From Doryteuthis pealeii (taxonomy: Eukaryota > Mollusca > Cephalopoda > Myopsida > Loliginidae): DNA of 64,000 nt. Made by a program: the position numbers and the translations under genes. The first letter of the stretch is position 1, and each line of letters opens with the position of its first letter. Under the pieces are notes generated by a model. The model saw only the letters and a program-made list of their open reading frames with translations, had not been told where the DNA came from and made no database searches. This document shows positions 39,681 to 51,754 of this stretch, piece after piece. Where the stretch lies: the NCBI GenBank assembly GCA_023376005.1, contig CM042150.1, positions 72,097,349 through 72,161,348 on the forward strand, given 5' to 3'.

Positions 39681-41137
39681 AAATCGTTTTTCTCAAATCT
39701 GAAGCAGAAACAACAGCCCAAAATCATGATGTTAGTAGCACAAGCGATTGCTCCACTGATGACACAAAAATATGTCTATTTTATTGACATCAAAACCCAA
39801 GTGACTTTTCATGTATCCGGTCACCTGAATTGAGCCAATTGTCTGTGTCATCCTATGTCATGTTTTTTGTATTTCGACGGACATGAGTTCGTTCCAGACA
39901 GGCAAGACACAACTAGATTTTTTTACACTGCAGTACGAGTACAGCAGTGTCATTCCTGCTACACACCCCTGATCTCATGATCACATATGTGGCAACCAGG
40001 GGCCAGTGTCTTTTGCTTGATGGTCCTTCATGAAAATACGACTTCTTCTCTGGATGGTTCGTCTGGAGAAGTGTCACTTGATGCGTCTGTATCAGACCCG
40101 GAGCTGCCTGTCTCAGGAGGATATCGCGTGCATCACTGATGGTGATCATTCTTGAATTCTGAGTGGAAAATTTGCTCTCCTCGGCACTTGAAACAAAAAT
40201 GGGATGCAGCTCCCTTACACATCAAGCATCCTGTCAACGAGGACGTTCTGTGGGCTAATCACACCTGTAATGTATCCAAACTCATAAGGGGATATGCACT
40301 GTCCATCCAGGATCTTTATCCAGAAACCTTCGTAACCAATGTGTTGCTGTTCAGGCTCATCTGGGATCAATGCATCAATCCCTTTCAACCGGACTTGGTA
40401 GCAATGAATCATGTTGGTGAGGGAAGTCAGCAGCAATACATGATGCCATTATTCAAAGGGACATGCACACAGCAGAACCGCAGTCAAACTCTCTATTCAT
40501 TAAAGAAGTCTCTGAAGGGTTTGCTAAATCATTTTCAGTGAGCACCTTGGTTGGTGGGCCGTGCCCATAGATAGACAGAAAAAACATTTAGACACAATCA
40601 ATCAAATGGCAGGTTATGTCTATCCTGGTAGTGGATTATGTCCATTCCTGCTCAATAGCAGATATCACCAATTTTCCCTTCACCTAATCCGTGGGTGGTG
40701 GTTCAATCGACTGGCACTTCTATCAATTTCCCACTACAGCCTTAGAAATTGTGGGATCAACGTACCTGACAAAATACAATATTCCCTCTATACCAGGATT
40801 ACCACTCCAGTTATGGTTGGACCTTCTCCGGTCAGAGCCGACCTTGCCTGTTGACACAGCACACACATGGTTTTGGGTTCGGTTGTTTTCTTGATCATGT
40901 CAAGTCACCACTTAGTACTCTAGACCGTCCATTTGGTTATGTTCTGACCTCACCAAGGTTACATTGACCGACAATCCATACTCTTCAACCAAGCTGTTGA
41001 CCGCACCAAGTCATCATCTGACTAGCATTTTGCTAACCAGTTAGGTATGGACCCTGCCCTTTCTCGTAAGGGTGTCCAGGATGTGAATTCGATCCAGGCA
41101 GGCCAGACACAATTGGGTTCTTTTACACTGCTGTATG
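39681..41137. mobile_element. Insertion 2 within the gypsy integrase, with terminal direct repeat
   Basis: Near the left part (39886-39945) and at the right end (41085-41137) a stretch is repeated directly: CAGGCAGGCCAGACACAATT / CAGACAGGCAAGACACAACT then TTTTTACACTGC. A TGGCAACCAGGGG tract at 39989 resembles a gypsy primer-binding site. On the minus strand 40215-40436 reads like the C-terminal tail of a gypsy polyprotein (IGYEGFWIKILDG). It looks like a truncated LTR element of unclear orientation. Confidence 0.5.
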
Positions 41138-41479
41138 ACAATTCACAAGCATATATTTCAGAGAATTTGCTAAAAAATATGGATTCACATGTACAACAGT
41201 AAGTCTTCTTTTTCCACAAGCAAATGGAAAATTGTGAAAAATATTACGACGGCCAGACATATTTCTCATATTAATGGCATACCGTAGAACACCTATGACT
41301 GGAGTTAGCTCAGCAACCTCTTGATAGGAAAATTTTAGGCGGGAAATTTTTTTAAAAAATTACTCAGTCACCCAAATAAACTAAAACCCAAATGACCAAA
41401 TTTTAGGGTCAGACAAAAAGCAAAACAAATTGAAAGACATAAAGGTAAAAATCTAAAACCACTAAAAGTGAGAGATAAA

Positions 41480-42490
41480 AGACATAGAGGTATGCCCACA
41501 TACCAAAGAATGAAAGATCCAAAATGGATCCTAAAGTGAAGAAGAGCATCTTCCTCGGATATGGCATTGCAGTCAAATGGTATAGACTCTTTGATAAAGA
41601 AAAGGTGAGAGTCTTCCTTAGCAAAGATTTCATCTTTAACAAAACAGCATCCATATGTGAACAGGAGATAGAAGGAGTTGGAAATCAAACTCTAGTGGAA
41701 GTTGAATGTCAAAACATGATAAGGATTCACAAGAGGACATTGGACCACGAAGATCACCAAGGATTAGAAAAGCTCCAGATCAGTATGGTGAATGGGTCCA
41801 AGTTGCTCACAGATTCAATGACATATTAACAGTTAAAGAAGCACGTTCCATTCCTGAGAAAAATGAATGGATGAAAGCAATGGAAAGTGTAATTAGTCCA
41901 ATACATACTAATAAAGTATGGGAAACTGCATTACTTCTTAGGTGTCAAAATTGTCAGGGAAAATATGGATCAGACAACCAGCATACACAGCAGAAGTTTT
42001 GAATAGATTCCAAATGGAAAATTCAAAACCTACAGCAACTCCAATTGATGCTGGTGCAAAACTAACCAAAGCCACTGAAGAAATCAAGCTATTCAACCAA
42101 GAATTGTATCAATTGGCAATTGGAGGTCTGTTATATCTGTCAACAAGAACACAACCCAATATTGCCTATGCTGTTGGTAATGTAGCTGAGTTTTGTTCCC
42201 AACCTACAATAGAACACTGGAAGTCTATAAAGCACATAATGTATTATCTAAATGGTACACAAAACTATGAGTTACTATATGACAAGGAGAAGGTAACCGA
42301 TTTCATAGAATATTCCAATGCAGACTGGGCTGGGGATCTGGATGACTGCGAGTAAACTTCAAGCTACCTGGTTAAATTAATTGGAGAAGTAAAAAGCAGA
42401 CTTGTGTTGCATTATCTACAACTGAAGCAGAATATATGGCATTGGCAAGTGCAACACCAGATTGCTGTTGTTTATGAATTACCTTATTAA
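41480..42490 (+). mobile_element. Ty1/Copia pol relic with internal deletion
   Basis: Integrase C-terminus HIPKNERSKMDPKVKKSIFL with LGYG (41490-41570), then RRSPRIRKAPDQYGEWVQ (41735-41790). The main RT domain is missing. RT end and RNase H resume with KIWIRQPAYTAEVLNRFQME (41960-42020), YLSTRTQPNIAYAVGNVAEF (42135-42195) and FIEYSNADWAGDLDD (42300-42350), the Copia ADWAGD RNase H motif. Weak STAEAEYMALA remnant at 42420-42450. Confidence 0.9.
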
Positions 42491-43989
42491 TTAATGAACA
42501 CAATCATAGCTGAATAACTTTGGTGATTAAGTAAGAACTGGTATTTTAAGCATGACTTTGCTATAAGTCATAAATTAGACACAACTTTTAGATATAAACT
42601 GTTTATGTATCCACATGATTGTTAGTGATTTTCTAATTAGTACAATGATAAATTTATCTTTCACATGTGTTTATGTTTTCATAAAAACAAGTACCAAAAG
42701 AATATTTTGAATCTTAATCTTTTTCATTTTATTATCAGATTCACAGAATTAGGTCATATACTATTTTCCTTTCATAAGATACTGAAAAGAGCAAATTATC
42801 TTAATTGGAAGAAAAATTTGAAAAATTTCTGTAGTATTTTAGATGTGAAACCTCCTCAAATTCTAAAGAATATCTTATTATTTTCTCAGTATTTGCAGTG
42901 AAAAGTGGTCATCTTAATAAGTTTTAAAAGATTCAAATCCATATCTAGAAATGATCTCCTATATTTGAAATTTGGGATTATCAGATAATTTTGAACCATG
43001 AATTTATTCATTTTACAGTTCAAGGTGATATTTATCTGTAGGTTGTAGATACAATCCTGATCATGGGTGATAATAAGATAGAATTACCAAACATAGCTTA
43101 ACATTTTTTACATTCACCATGTAAATAGGTATGTGTCCTGCGTCCCTGACACACAAAAATCTAAAAGTATACAGTAAAATCGTATCCATGCATCCCAGTT
43201 TTTCTTTGCTCACCATTCCAAGCTAACTGTAAATACATTTCAATAGTTTCTTAGAAACGAATACACAGCATAGTTTACAAGGTAGGTGTTAGACGGCTTT
43301 AGTTGGGACCAATAAATTTTCCTGGGGACTCATTCAAAGCAAATATGTGTGTCCCAGGACGCACTAAATCAAAAAGCTATCAGTATCACTGTACCTCATT
43401 TTATACATTGCTAGTTGATTGAACAATGCGTACATTTCATGTGTTGGGATACATTTGTTTATCATAGTAACATTTTCTTTTCTTCTTTTTTGGATTTTAC
43501 AGCATGTCAAACCTTGTTGGGTTATTTTATTCTAAAGATAATTTGTTCTTGATAGGTATTAAAAATTCTTTTTTTGAACTCGATTTTTTAAAAACATTTT
43601 AGTTAACATTTTCATCTATTTAACCCATAGATAGGACCCTAATAGGTATTACCACTCCAGATCAGGGTGGACATGGGAGTAATGGTGTTGAAGGAGTACT
43701 CCACACTTTCCAGAGCTCAAGAATTGGAACTTCACCATTAGATGCAGTTTAATGTCATATCCAGCACCTTAAGACCCCCAGCCACTGTCTGGTTGGGGGG
43801 TTGTCATAAGGGCAATAGGGTTGGGACAATCATATATGTGCTAGTGTTTGATATGACCAGTTGATTGATTGGAGGGGCCTCTATGACTGCCTGTCTAGCC
43901 TAAATAAGGACAAAAGTGGTGTGTTGCAAGTCATGGGGGGGGGGTCTTACCACTCTACAGAAATGCAGTTGTATTCTACAGCCCCAGCT
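42491..43989. other. Unidentified 1.5 kb
   Basis: First part AT-rich and featureless. 43140-43990 is less AT-rich with a run of nine G at 43937. No coding family recognised. Confidence 0.4.
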
Positions 43990-44960
43990 GACAAGGCAGT
44001 ATTATAACACTTCTTACATGTTTGATATTATGTGTCTATCAAATGAATGAGAGGGTCAACAAGAATAAACCAGAGGTGAAATTTGAGGTTGATGATCCAG
44101 TGTTTTACAGGGTTCATGTGAGACAGTAAATTGGATCAAAGATGGAGACCATACAATGTGAGTATGCACAAATTTTTCAGGGCGTAGGATAGGTTGGAGA
44201 ATCAGGATAAAGAGATGTTTAAATACTAAGAGGAAATTGACTTATTGAAAAAAAGAGAGAAGCAAGCAGTAAGACCTTTGGTGGGAAAAGTGCTTCACAT
44301 ACTCTTTGGTGCAGTTATTGAAGGTGGCCTGAGGTTAATATAAGAAAACTTGGAAGTCAAAACAAACTAACACACATCACCAAGGAAGAAATATTAATTC
44401 TAAATGTGACAATAACTGAATTGGCAGAGAAGAGACAAAGAGTGAATTGGATATTAAAAATGATTCAGCAAATCTTGTGGAAGATATGGTCTGTAGGTAA
44501 TCAAACCGAAATTAAAAGGTACAGGTGGTAATAAATCAGATCTTGCAGTTGATGACAATGAATGCCCAATTGAATAAGACTTCTCAGTCATAATTGTTGT
44601 CACTAGAACATATCAAGATGAAAATGTTATCATTGTGACATGTGTCACCAAGTGAAAAAAAAAGAAAAAAAAAAGAAAGACAACTTTTTTCAGAAGAAGA
44701 ATGTCCTTTAGATGTGTGGAATGGTGCCAGAGAATAATTCCAAGAAAGCACAAATGATCGAAGTGGACATTTGAAAAAGGGAAGAGAACTTTGGTTTTTT
44801 TTTCTGGTTTTTTTTTTTTTCAAAATCAATTGAATGTGTGGAATGCATCATCCATACGAAGCAGAGAACTTTGATTTTTTTTTTTCAGGAAATGGCATAT
44901 ACTTTGGAAAGTATGGGAAGCATGAGACATACGAAAACTTAAGAAATTTTCTAAGAGACT
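43990..44960 (+). mobile_element. LTR-element 3' part: integrase tail and env-like remnant
   Basis: An integrase C-terminal segment (KFEVDDPVFYRVHVRQ, 44070-44120) is followed in another frame by KREKQAVRPLVGKVL (44255-44300), resembling the furin-like cleavage and fusion-peptide start of F-type envelope genes in invertebrate retroelements. A downstream coiled-coil-like stretch is decayed. Many stops and frameshifts; non-functional. Assignment as env is from family memory. Confidence 0.55.
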
Positions 44961-45020
44961 TGTTGCATTGAGTTAAATATCGAGAAAAGGTTGTATTTCA
45001 CTCATTAGGTAAGGGAGGGA

Positions 45021-45721
45021 TGTAATAAAGTTACCTGTTGTAGTAAAAGTGTTAACTTGTTTTTGGAGAATACTGCAGTTTTATTTATGTAGTTTTCAGT
45101 GGTTTGGATGCAATAAAAGCAAATTTAGATTTTATAAATTTTCCAGAGTTATGAGGAAACAAAGTATTGACCCTAAGAGGAAACAAGGTCAAAATGGATA
45201 TTTGGATTCTTGGGTTTTGACAAAAAGTCAGCCTGATGTGGCTAATATTATTTAGGGATTTGAATAATAACCAAAATATAGGAAATGACACTTTGAACTT
45301 AACTGAACACCAATCGAGTCAAGATGACTTGCAAAGATGAGGAAATCGGTTTTGTTTCCGAATCAGATAGTTATCTAAGGACCAGATTCTGACATCACAC
45401 AAAGCGGAAATCAGTTGCAGGTTGAATTCTGAGCTGAGCAGATTGTCCAACAAGGCACACATGGAAATACAACATTTGATTATAGTAGCTGTCTCGCACT
45501 GCTGATATTATTAGGGAATTAATTTACTTACACACTTATGATCAAGGGATATTAGGCCATCAGTGCTGAATCACAAAACAGAAGTTATATTTGCCCGTGT
45601 AACTGTCATAGCAGTAGACTTATTTAATATCTTGTTATTAAACTGTTTGTATTAAAACCAATAGACACTGTTATTCTTCCCTAATATTTTTCCCTGATAG
45701 ACTTACTTTTTATTCTATTCA
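45021..45721 (+). mobile_element. LTR, about 700 bp, with flanking PPT and PBS-like motif
   Basis: Preceded by AAGGGAGGGA (polypurine tract), starts TGTAATAAAGTTACC and ends near ATTCA. Directly after it, 45726-45737 reads TCTGGTGCCGAG, which resembles the primer-binding site of BEL or gypsy elements. A PPT on the left and PBS on the right is the arrangement of an LTR shared by two internal regions. Confidence 0.5.
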
Positions 45722-45739
45722 GAGATCTGGTGCCGAGAA

Positions 45740-46456
45740 AGAATACCATGGATTATTGGGGGGGGGGTATATTTTCCCTAGCCAATAAAAACACAACACA
45801 AAGAAAAAATCAACCAGATGATTCAACGACTGAAGCTGTAAACCAAACTCTGACAATTTCAAATTGTATACACTCCTCTGATAGCTGAGGGGATCGAGGT
45901 TTGTAAACTTAAATTTTGTAACTTTCATTGTATTTGTGAATAATTAACTTTATGATTAAAAAAATGGGAAATATATTGTATGAAATGCCAGTAATACTAA
46001 TATTTTTTCTTCATTAAATTTATGTGTTAATATTTCAACTGTACTATCAAATCACAAGGCTTAAAAGTTATAGTGGGCAGTACTTAAACAAGCAGGATAG
46101 GGAGAGTAGATAGTTAATGAATATAAATGATAGTATTTAGAATTACACCAAAGAAGAAAAAGTCAACAACTAGAATAGGGTAATGAAATGTAAGTAAAAA
46201 GACCCTAATATGAGGAGGGAGGGAGCTTTCCCTTGTACTAAAACAGGAGGGGACAAGTGGACTTATACTAAGTTAAAAGGTAGAGTACCCTCCATGCCAC
46301 AGTGCCACATGGGCATGTAATACCTGAAACCATGAGTAGCAGCAAGGTGGATGTGAGACATGGTGGATAAACCTAACTTGAGTCAACAGCGTCTCTCACA
46401 AGATGCTGGGTGGATGAACCCAAAAGTGGGCCAACAGCCAGGATCAAACAGTTCAG
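45740..46456. other. Unidentified sequence downstream of the LTR
   Basis: A poly-G run at 45759 and AT-rich sequence; the short segment GGTGGAT recurs near 46350-46420. No coding frame of known type. It may be the 5' untranslated region of the LTR element. Confidence 0.35.
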
Positions 46457-46460
46457 TTAA

Positions 46461-47383
46461 GGGTCATTCCATGTCAATTCACCGGGGTGTTACACCCACC
46501 GACACCAAATTACTTGAAATTTGGCACAAATGTTCCCCTTCATGAGTTAGGAAAGTGTGCCAAATTATTTTGTCTTAAACCTTACAGTTCCGATTTTAGA
46601 GGGGGGGGGGATATAATTTTGCTATTTTGCCTCAAAATTAAGGCTGTGCGGTGTCTCAAAATCTCAGTGTTTTTTTTTAATTTTTAAAAAATACTTTCAT
46701 ACATTCAATATTTCTGAAATTTGGTATGTAAGGCAAATAAGGACTGTAGAATCCAAATATCCAACTATTTTAACCCTATACCTCACAGAAAATTTTATTT
46801 TGCCCACCCAAATGCATGACTCCAAAATCAACAACTTTTCACCTATGTAGCTTACGGTCAGTCTATCGAAAATGGGTCCTCTTCAATTTTCATAATATTT
46901 TTTTTCTTAACATCTACTATGTCTGCCTAAGTTCACCAAAGAATTTCGTGAGGGGGTCAAGTCTACTTTAGAAGATATGAACCTGCCAAGTTCAGAGTTT
47001 TTTTCCTATGTACGTGCAGGATTTCAGTGAAAGATTATAATTAAAGACAATCATCCTAATGCTCCATGAACTCTCAAATGTTGATATTGTGCTCAGTGAC
47101 TTCTTAAACTATTCAATAATATTGTTTTTTTATCAATTAAAAAAAAAAAAAATTAAATACGAGGGTGGGTCAAAAAGTAATGCCATTTTGTTTAGTACAG
47201 GTATAATTACCGACACAGGAACATGTATCATGAATTAAAATGTTGGTCCTCTGTGGATCACCTCCCTACTTTCCCACAGTCACTGTTTTTTTTTTTCAAT
47301 AGCAATGTTCCACCTTCAAATGAGAGTATGTATCCCTATTCTGTTAACTGTTCTTTCAGCCACTTCTTCACTATAGATTTCAC
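46461..47383 (+). repeat. Left terminal inverted repeat, about 923 bp
   Basis: Runs from GGGTCATTCC to AGATTTCAC and matches the reverse complement of 50083-51012 nearly base for base, including the GAGGGTGGGTCAAAAAGTAA segment. The outermost 60 bp carry the main difference, a small indel after CACCGG. Confidence 0.95.
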
Positions 47384-47559
47384 TTCCTCATCACTGGAAT
47401 AATGTTTTTATTGAAAAGAAAGAATGAAAGATAGTTTTAGAGGCAAACATTATTGTACTATTTGTACTGAGCTAACAGTTGAAAATGTTATTCCATGATA
47501 AACAGTTTGGAGTGATTCCAATTGATCAGTTGGATGTGATGGATATAAAGCTTATTGCC

Positions 47560-49960
47560 TATAGAACAAGATTGTGATGAGGATGAAATACAGACTATCT
47601 GTTGCTATCACAAACAGACCTGTTGACTAAATATGAATGGCTTGAAAAGAGATGTTGTATTCCATTTAAAAATCATAAAATGCAAATTAAAGGCAGTTTT
47701 AAACCAATTTCATTGGTGATGGCAGACAAGGTAAAGGCTAAGTTGGTACTAATCCCAGACAAGAAACTCTACCCTAATTGTCAAATACAAATCCACAAAC
47801 TTCTTCCTGATGAGGAAATGAAAGAGCTTGAAGCAGTTGCTTCTGCAGAATCAGAAAAGAGTAGTAATAATGAAGAACCAAGACATGTATCAGATCAGCA
47901 ATGAAAAAGCTTGATACAAGTACTTCTGCAGAAACAGAGAAGAGAAATATCAATGAATGTTTCTCTGCTATTGGAATTTCTCCAATAAAAACAAAAGGAC
48001 ATCATTACTCTGGAAAAGCTCATTTAGGTAAGAGAAAACATTCTTCTGTATTGCAATGTATAAAGACCAAAGTAGGCAGGTTGTTAAATGTTGACTCTGA
48101 GCTGTTGAATGATGAGGCTTTGAAATTTTAGATAAAGCTAAGTACTTTGATAAAATGATAAAGCTTCTTGTAGCAAAAATGAAGAGAGTGGAATCAACCA
48201 ACATAAAAATACAAATCTTGACACTTGCTCTCCTACCAACTGGTCACACAAAAAAGTCATGTGTGTGTCTGGAGTTTCAGAACACATTGTACGCAAGACT
48301 CACAAATTGTGTTCGTAAGAGGTATTTTAGCTGTGCCAGAACCAAAAGGGGGCAAATCTTTGCCTGCTAATATTGCACAGCTAGTGAAAGCATTTTACTA
48401 AGATGATGAATATACTCAACTGATGCCAGACAGGAAAGACTATGTTAGTATTAAACATAATATTCATCAGCAGAAAAGACTCATCTTGTGCAACCTAAAT
48501 GAGCTCTTCAGACCATTCAAAGAACAGAACCTGATAGCATTCTTGGAGTTTTCAAAATTTTGTAGTCTAAGGCTGAAATGCTGTGTCCTTGCTGGTAGTG
48601 CAGGTACACATGCCATATGTGTATGTACCATCCAACAAAACATGAAATTATTACTGAAACCACTGAATGTATTATATCAAGATCTCTTGAAATATATTGT
48701 CTGTAATACCAGTAGCAGAGAGTATATGATTCATAGGTGGCCAAATTTTCCTAAATCATCAGGGCAGCTTGAATAAAAATTTATGACATCATCGAAGGAA
48801 ATATTGATAACACTGAATCAATAGAGTTCTCATAATGGATAACAACTGACCGATTGATTTTGACAACACAAGAGGAATCCTGTCAAGCTTACATTTATTT
48901 AGTTGTTTTGCAATTGAATAAATTAGCACCTCATTCTTAATTGGCTAAATCACAATTCAGATACTTAAAGCAAAGAAAGGAGGAGATTAGTGATTTTGAA
49001 GTTTTGTTCCTGGGAGATTTTGCTGAGAACTACAAATTTGTAGTTCAAGATGAGATCCAGAGTTTTCATTGGAGTACCCCACAATGTACTTTAAATCCAG
49101 TGGTACCCTACTTTAAACTTGAAAATGCAATGCAAAATCATTGTTTCTGCATTATGTTGAGTGATAACTCACATGTTGTAGCATTTATTTATATGGTACA
49201 GAAAAAAAATTGAGGTAATCAGGCCTACCTTAAATATAAAAAATAGTGAGTATTTTACTGATAGTTGCACAGTACAATACAAGAACTTTGCCAATTTTGC
49301 AACCATCAGAAATATTTGGGTCTCAATACAAAATGGAATCTCTTTGCAACAAGTCATGGTAAACAACCATGTGATAGGTGGGACAGTGAAAAGGATAGTG
49401 TCAAAAGAAAGTCTCCGAAGACCAACTACCAAAGAAATCCTTTCCAAAAATCTATGTTTGAATATTGCAGATCTGCAATTGAAGGTATCAAATTAATTCT
49501 GGTTGAAAAGGAGGAAGTTGAGAAAGCAAGGAGGAGCCTCAACATGAGATTCAAAAATGCATCCACAGTCCCAGGAACAAGAAGTTTTCATCCATTTATT
49601 CCACTCATCAGAGATAAAATAGCCATAAAACAATGTAGTGAAGATGAAAACTATGACCTAATACATAACTTCTCTATTGGAACTGAAGAGAAACAGTGAA
49701 ATTTGTTGTTTCAGGATATGTTTGTTGCAGGTGTGACAATAAAATTTGGATTGATACAGAGAATGACTTGCTGATTAAATTAGTGCGCTCAGCTCTTCCA
49801 TCTTGTTCATTTTACTGGGAAGAGAATTTTAAGGATATGTTTTGTGCCATTCACAAATATTCTGTGCACTGTTGATGTCCCTATAACACCAAATGGTAGA
49901 GTTTATCATCTGTCCAAGATGGTCTATACACACAACAAAATTTATGGCACAGTGTAGTTT
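47560..49960 (+). pseudogene. Transposase-like gene of the TTAA element, decayed
   Basis: At least four frame-shifted blocks in order: CIPFKNHKMQIKGSFKPISL (47660), TLALLPTGHTKKS (48220), FSKFCSLRLKCCVLAGSAGT with HAICVCTIQQN (48550-48640), a decayed middle (48770-48940), FLGDFAENYKFVVQDEIQSF (49005-49065), ATSHGKQPCD (49345-49375), NASTVPGTRSFHPF (49550-49600), and a tail NILCTVDVP (49855-49885). The D in GDFAENY and later acidic residues could be catalytic, but this is a guess. I recall similar unannotated predicted proteins in many invertebrate genomes; unverified. Confidence 0.75.
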
Positions 49961-50082
49961 AAAATGTAATGTTTTAAAAACTCCTTGTATATTCATTTTT
50001 ATTATCACTTTCTTTTGATTGAAAAATAGTAAAAAAAAAAATTTTTTTAAATAACAAAAAACACAACAAAAAAATAAACAAA

Positions 50083-51012
50083 GTGAAATCTGTAGTGAAG
50101 AAGTGGCTCAAAGGACAGTTAACAGAATAGTGATACATACTCTCATTTGAAGGTGGAACATTGCTATTGAAAAAAAAAAAACAGTGACTGTGGGAAAGTA
50201 GGGAGGTGATCCACAGAGTACCAACATTTTAATTCATGATACATGTTCCTGTGTCGGTAATTATACCTGTACTAAACAAAATGGCATTACTTTTTGACCC
50301 ACCCTCGTATTTAATTTTTTTTTTTTTTAATTGATAAAAAACAATATTATTGAATAGTTTAAGAAGTCACTGAGCACAATATCAACATTTGAGAGTTCAT
50401 GGAGCATTAGGATGATTGTCTTTAATTATAATCTTTCACTGAAATCCTGCACGTACATAGGAAAAAAACTCTGAACTTGGCAGGTTCATATCTTCTAAAG
50501 TAGACTTGACCCCCTCACGAAATTCTTTGGTGAACTTAGGCAGACATAGTAGATGTTAAGAAAAAATATTATGAAAATTGAAGAGGACCCATTTTCGATA
50601 GACTGACCGTAAGCTACATAGGTGAAAAGTTGTTGATTTTGGAGTCATGCATTTGGGTGGGCAAAATAAAATTTTCTGTGAGGTATAGGGTTAAAATAGT
50701 TGGATATTTGGATTCTACAGTCCTTATTTGCCTTACATACCAAATTTCAGAAATATTGAATGTATGAAAGTATTTTTTAAAAATTAAAAAAAAAACACTG
50801 AGATTTTGAGATACCGCACAGCCTTAATTTTGAGGCAAAATAGCAAAATTATATCCCCCCCCCTCTAAAATCGGAACTGTAAGGTTTAAGACAAAATAAT
50901 TTGGCACACTTTCCCAACTCACGAAGGGGAACATTTGTGCCAAATTTCAAGTAATTCGGTGTCGGTGGGTGCAGATTTCAAATTTTTCCGGTGTTTTGAC
51001 ATGGAATGACCC
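50083..51012 (-). repeat. Right terminal inverted repeat, about 930 bp
   Basis: Inverted copy of the left arm. The short open frames in the arms are mirror images and not genes. Confidence 0.95.
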
Positions 51013-51016
51013 TTAA

Positions 51017-51389
51017 GAAACTACTGCTCATCTCTAAGTCTGGCATCTATTGATGAGTTAACAAACAAAACAGCCACCGAAAAATATCGATGACATCAAC
51101 CCAACCAAAACTATAATAGCACACAAAAATAGGATAATGCACAGCATCGCCCATCCTGTTAATCAAGGTGCGTATCCACAGGTTCGAACTCTGGCCTGTT
51201 GTTCGAAAAATAAGCTACAGTGCCCCAACAACATCACACACCCAAATCGCATCACACCCAGAGCAGACAAACAAGATACACACACTACTAATATCATAGC
51301 TCTGAACACAGTATCTAAAAAGACAACCACAAAACCTAAACACAAAACAAACCTACTAAGTTTGTAAACAAACTTTAAACAGCAACATT
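51017..51389. other. Spacer or 5' region of the LINE relic
   Basis: A/C-rich sequence; CAGGTTCGAACTCTGG at 51178-51193 is a B-box-like match, but no cloverleaf can be drawn with confidence. Confidence 0.35.
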
Positions 51390-51740
51390 CAATGTCAGAA
51401 TACTAAAAACAATAAACCAACTACCCGAGTTGATGGTGCCTGCAGCCGATAAAAATATAGACATAATTTGCATACAAGAGCATAGATTTGATCATAGTGA
51501 ATTAGAAATAAAATATCACAAAACAGGTAATGGATGGACGTTTGTGTCGGTATCTGCATGGAAAAACTCCACAAATTCCACCATAGGAAGTGTGGGAATG
51601 ATTCTCAGCCCTTGGGCTCTAAGATTGTTAAAAAGCATATAAAAAATCCAACCAAGAATCATATGTGCTACGTTTAATGGGAATCCCTGCATGACAGTAG
51701 TCTCATCCTATAGTCTCACTAATGTCAGTGAGGAAACAGC
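51390..51740 (+). mobile_element. LINE AP-endonuclease N-terminal relic
   Basis: NVRILKTINQLPELMVPAAD, KNIDIICIQEHRFDHSELEI, TGNGWTFVSVSAWKNSTNST and VGMILSPWALRLLKSI, the first half of an apurinic endonuclease domain (N and E catalytic positions present in FNVR and QEHR). It stops abruptly near SYSLTNVSEET, probably where gypsy sequence begins. Confidence 0.85.
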
Positions 51741-51754
51741 ATCGCAAAGTTCTC

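Larger units (their letters stand above)
38395..41310 (+). mobile_element. Gypsy RNase H-integrase relic with two insertions
   Basis: RNase H end KPLVPLINTYDLNNTTLRCQ and LLMRLRRYNPVAKYIPEKLL with SDALSR (38480-38640); integrase zinc region decayed (38900-39060); LVVIDY strand (39115-39210). It resumes at 39599 with KTVITKLQNIFGR and GIPDEIVSDN (second catalytic Asp), then after another gap at 41138 with YFREFAKKYGFTCTTVSLLF and PQANG (catalytic Glu side). The pieces are in order, so extra DNA entered at about 39255-39598 and 39681-41137. Confidence 0.85.
46461..51012 (+). mobile_element. 4.55-kb DNA transposon, TTAA target duplication, about 925-bp TIRs
   Basis: Flanked by TTAA on both sides (46457-46460 and 51013-51016). 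Both ends begin GGGTCATTCCATGTCAA when read inward. Internal sequence holds a decayed transposase-like gene on the plus strand. TTAA plus GGG termini suggests Kolobok or another TTAA group; it does not look like a piggyBac protein. Superfamily undetermined. Confidence 0.9.

Noticed and set aside
50290..51010. Genes inside the terminal inverted repeats of the TTAA element
   Set aside because: Every frame has a mirror image in the other arm and none has protein motifs.
46457..51016. piggyBac element (TTAA target)
   Set aside because: Termini read GGG inward rather than the CCC start typical of piggyBac, and the core protein does not resemble its transposase.
51178..51193. tRNA-like CAGGTTCGAACTCTGG
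   Set aside because: No acceptor or anticodon stem could be paired around it; left as a note in the spacer entry.
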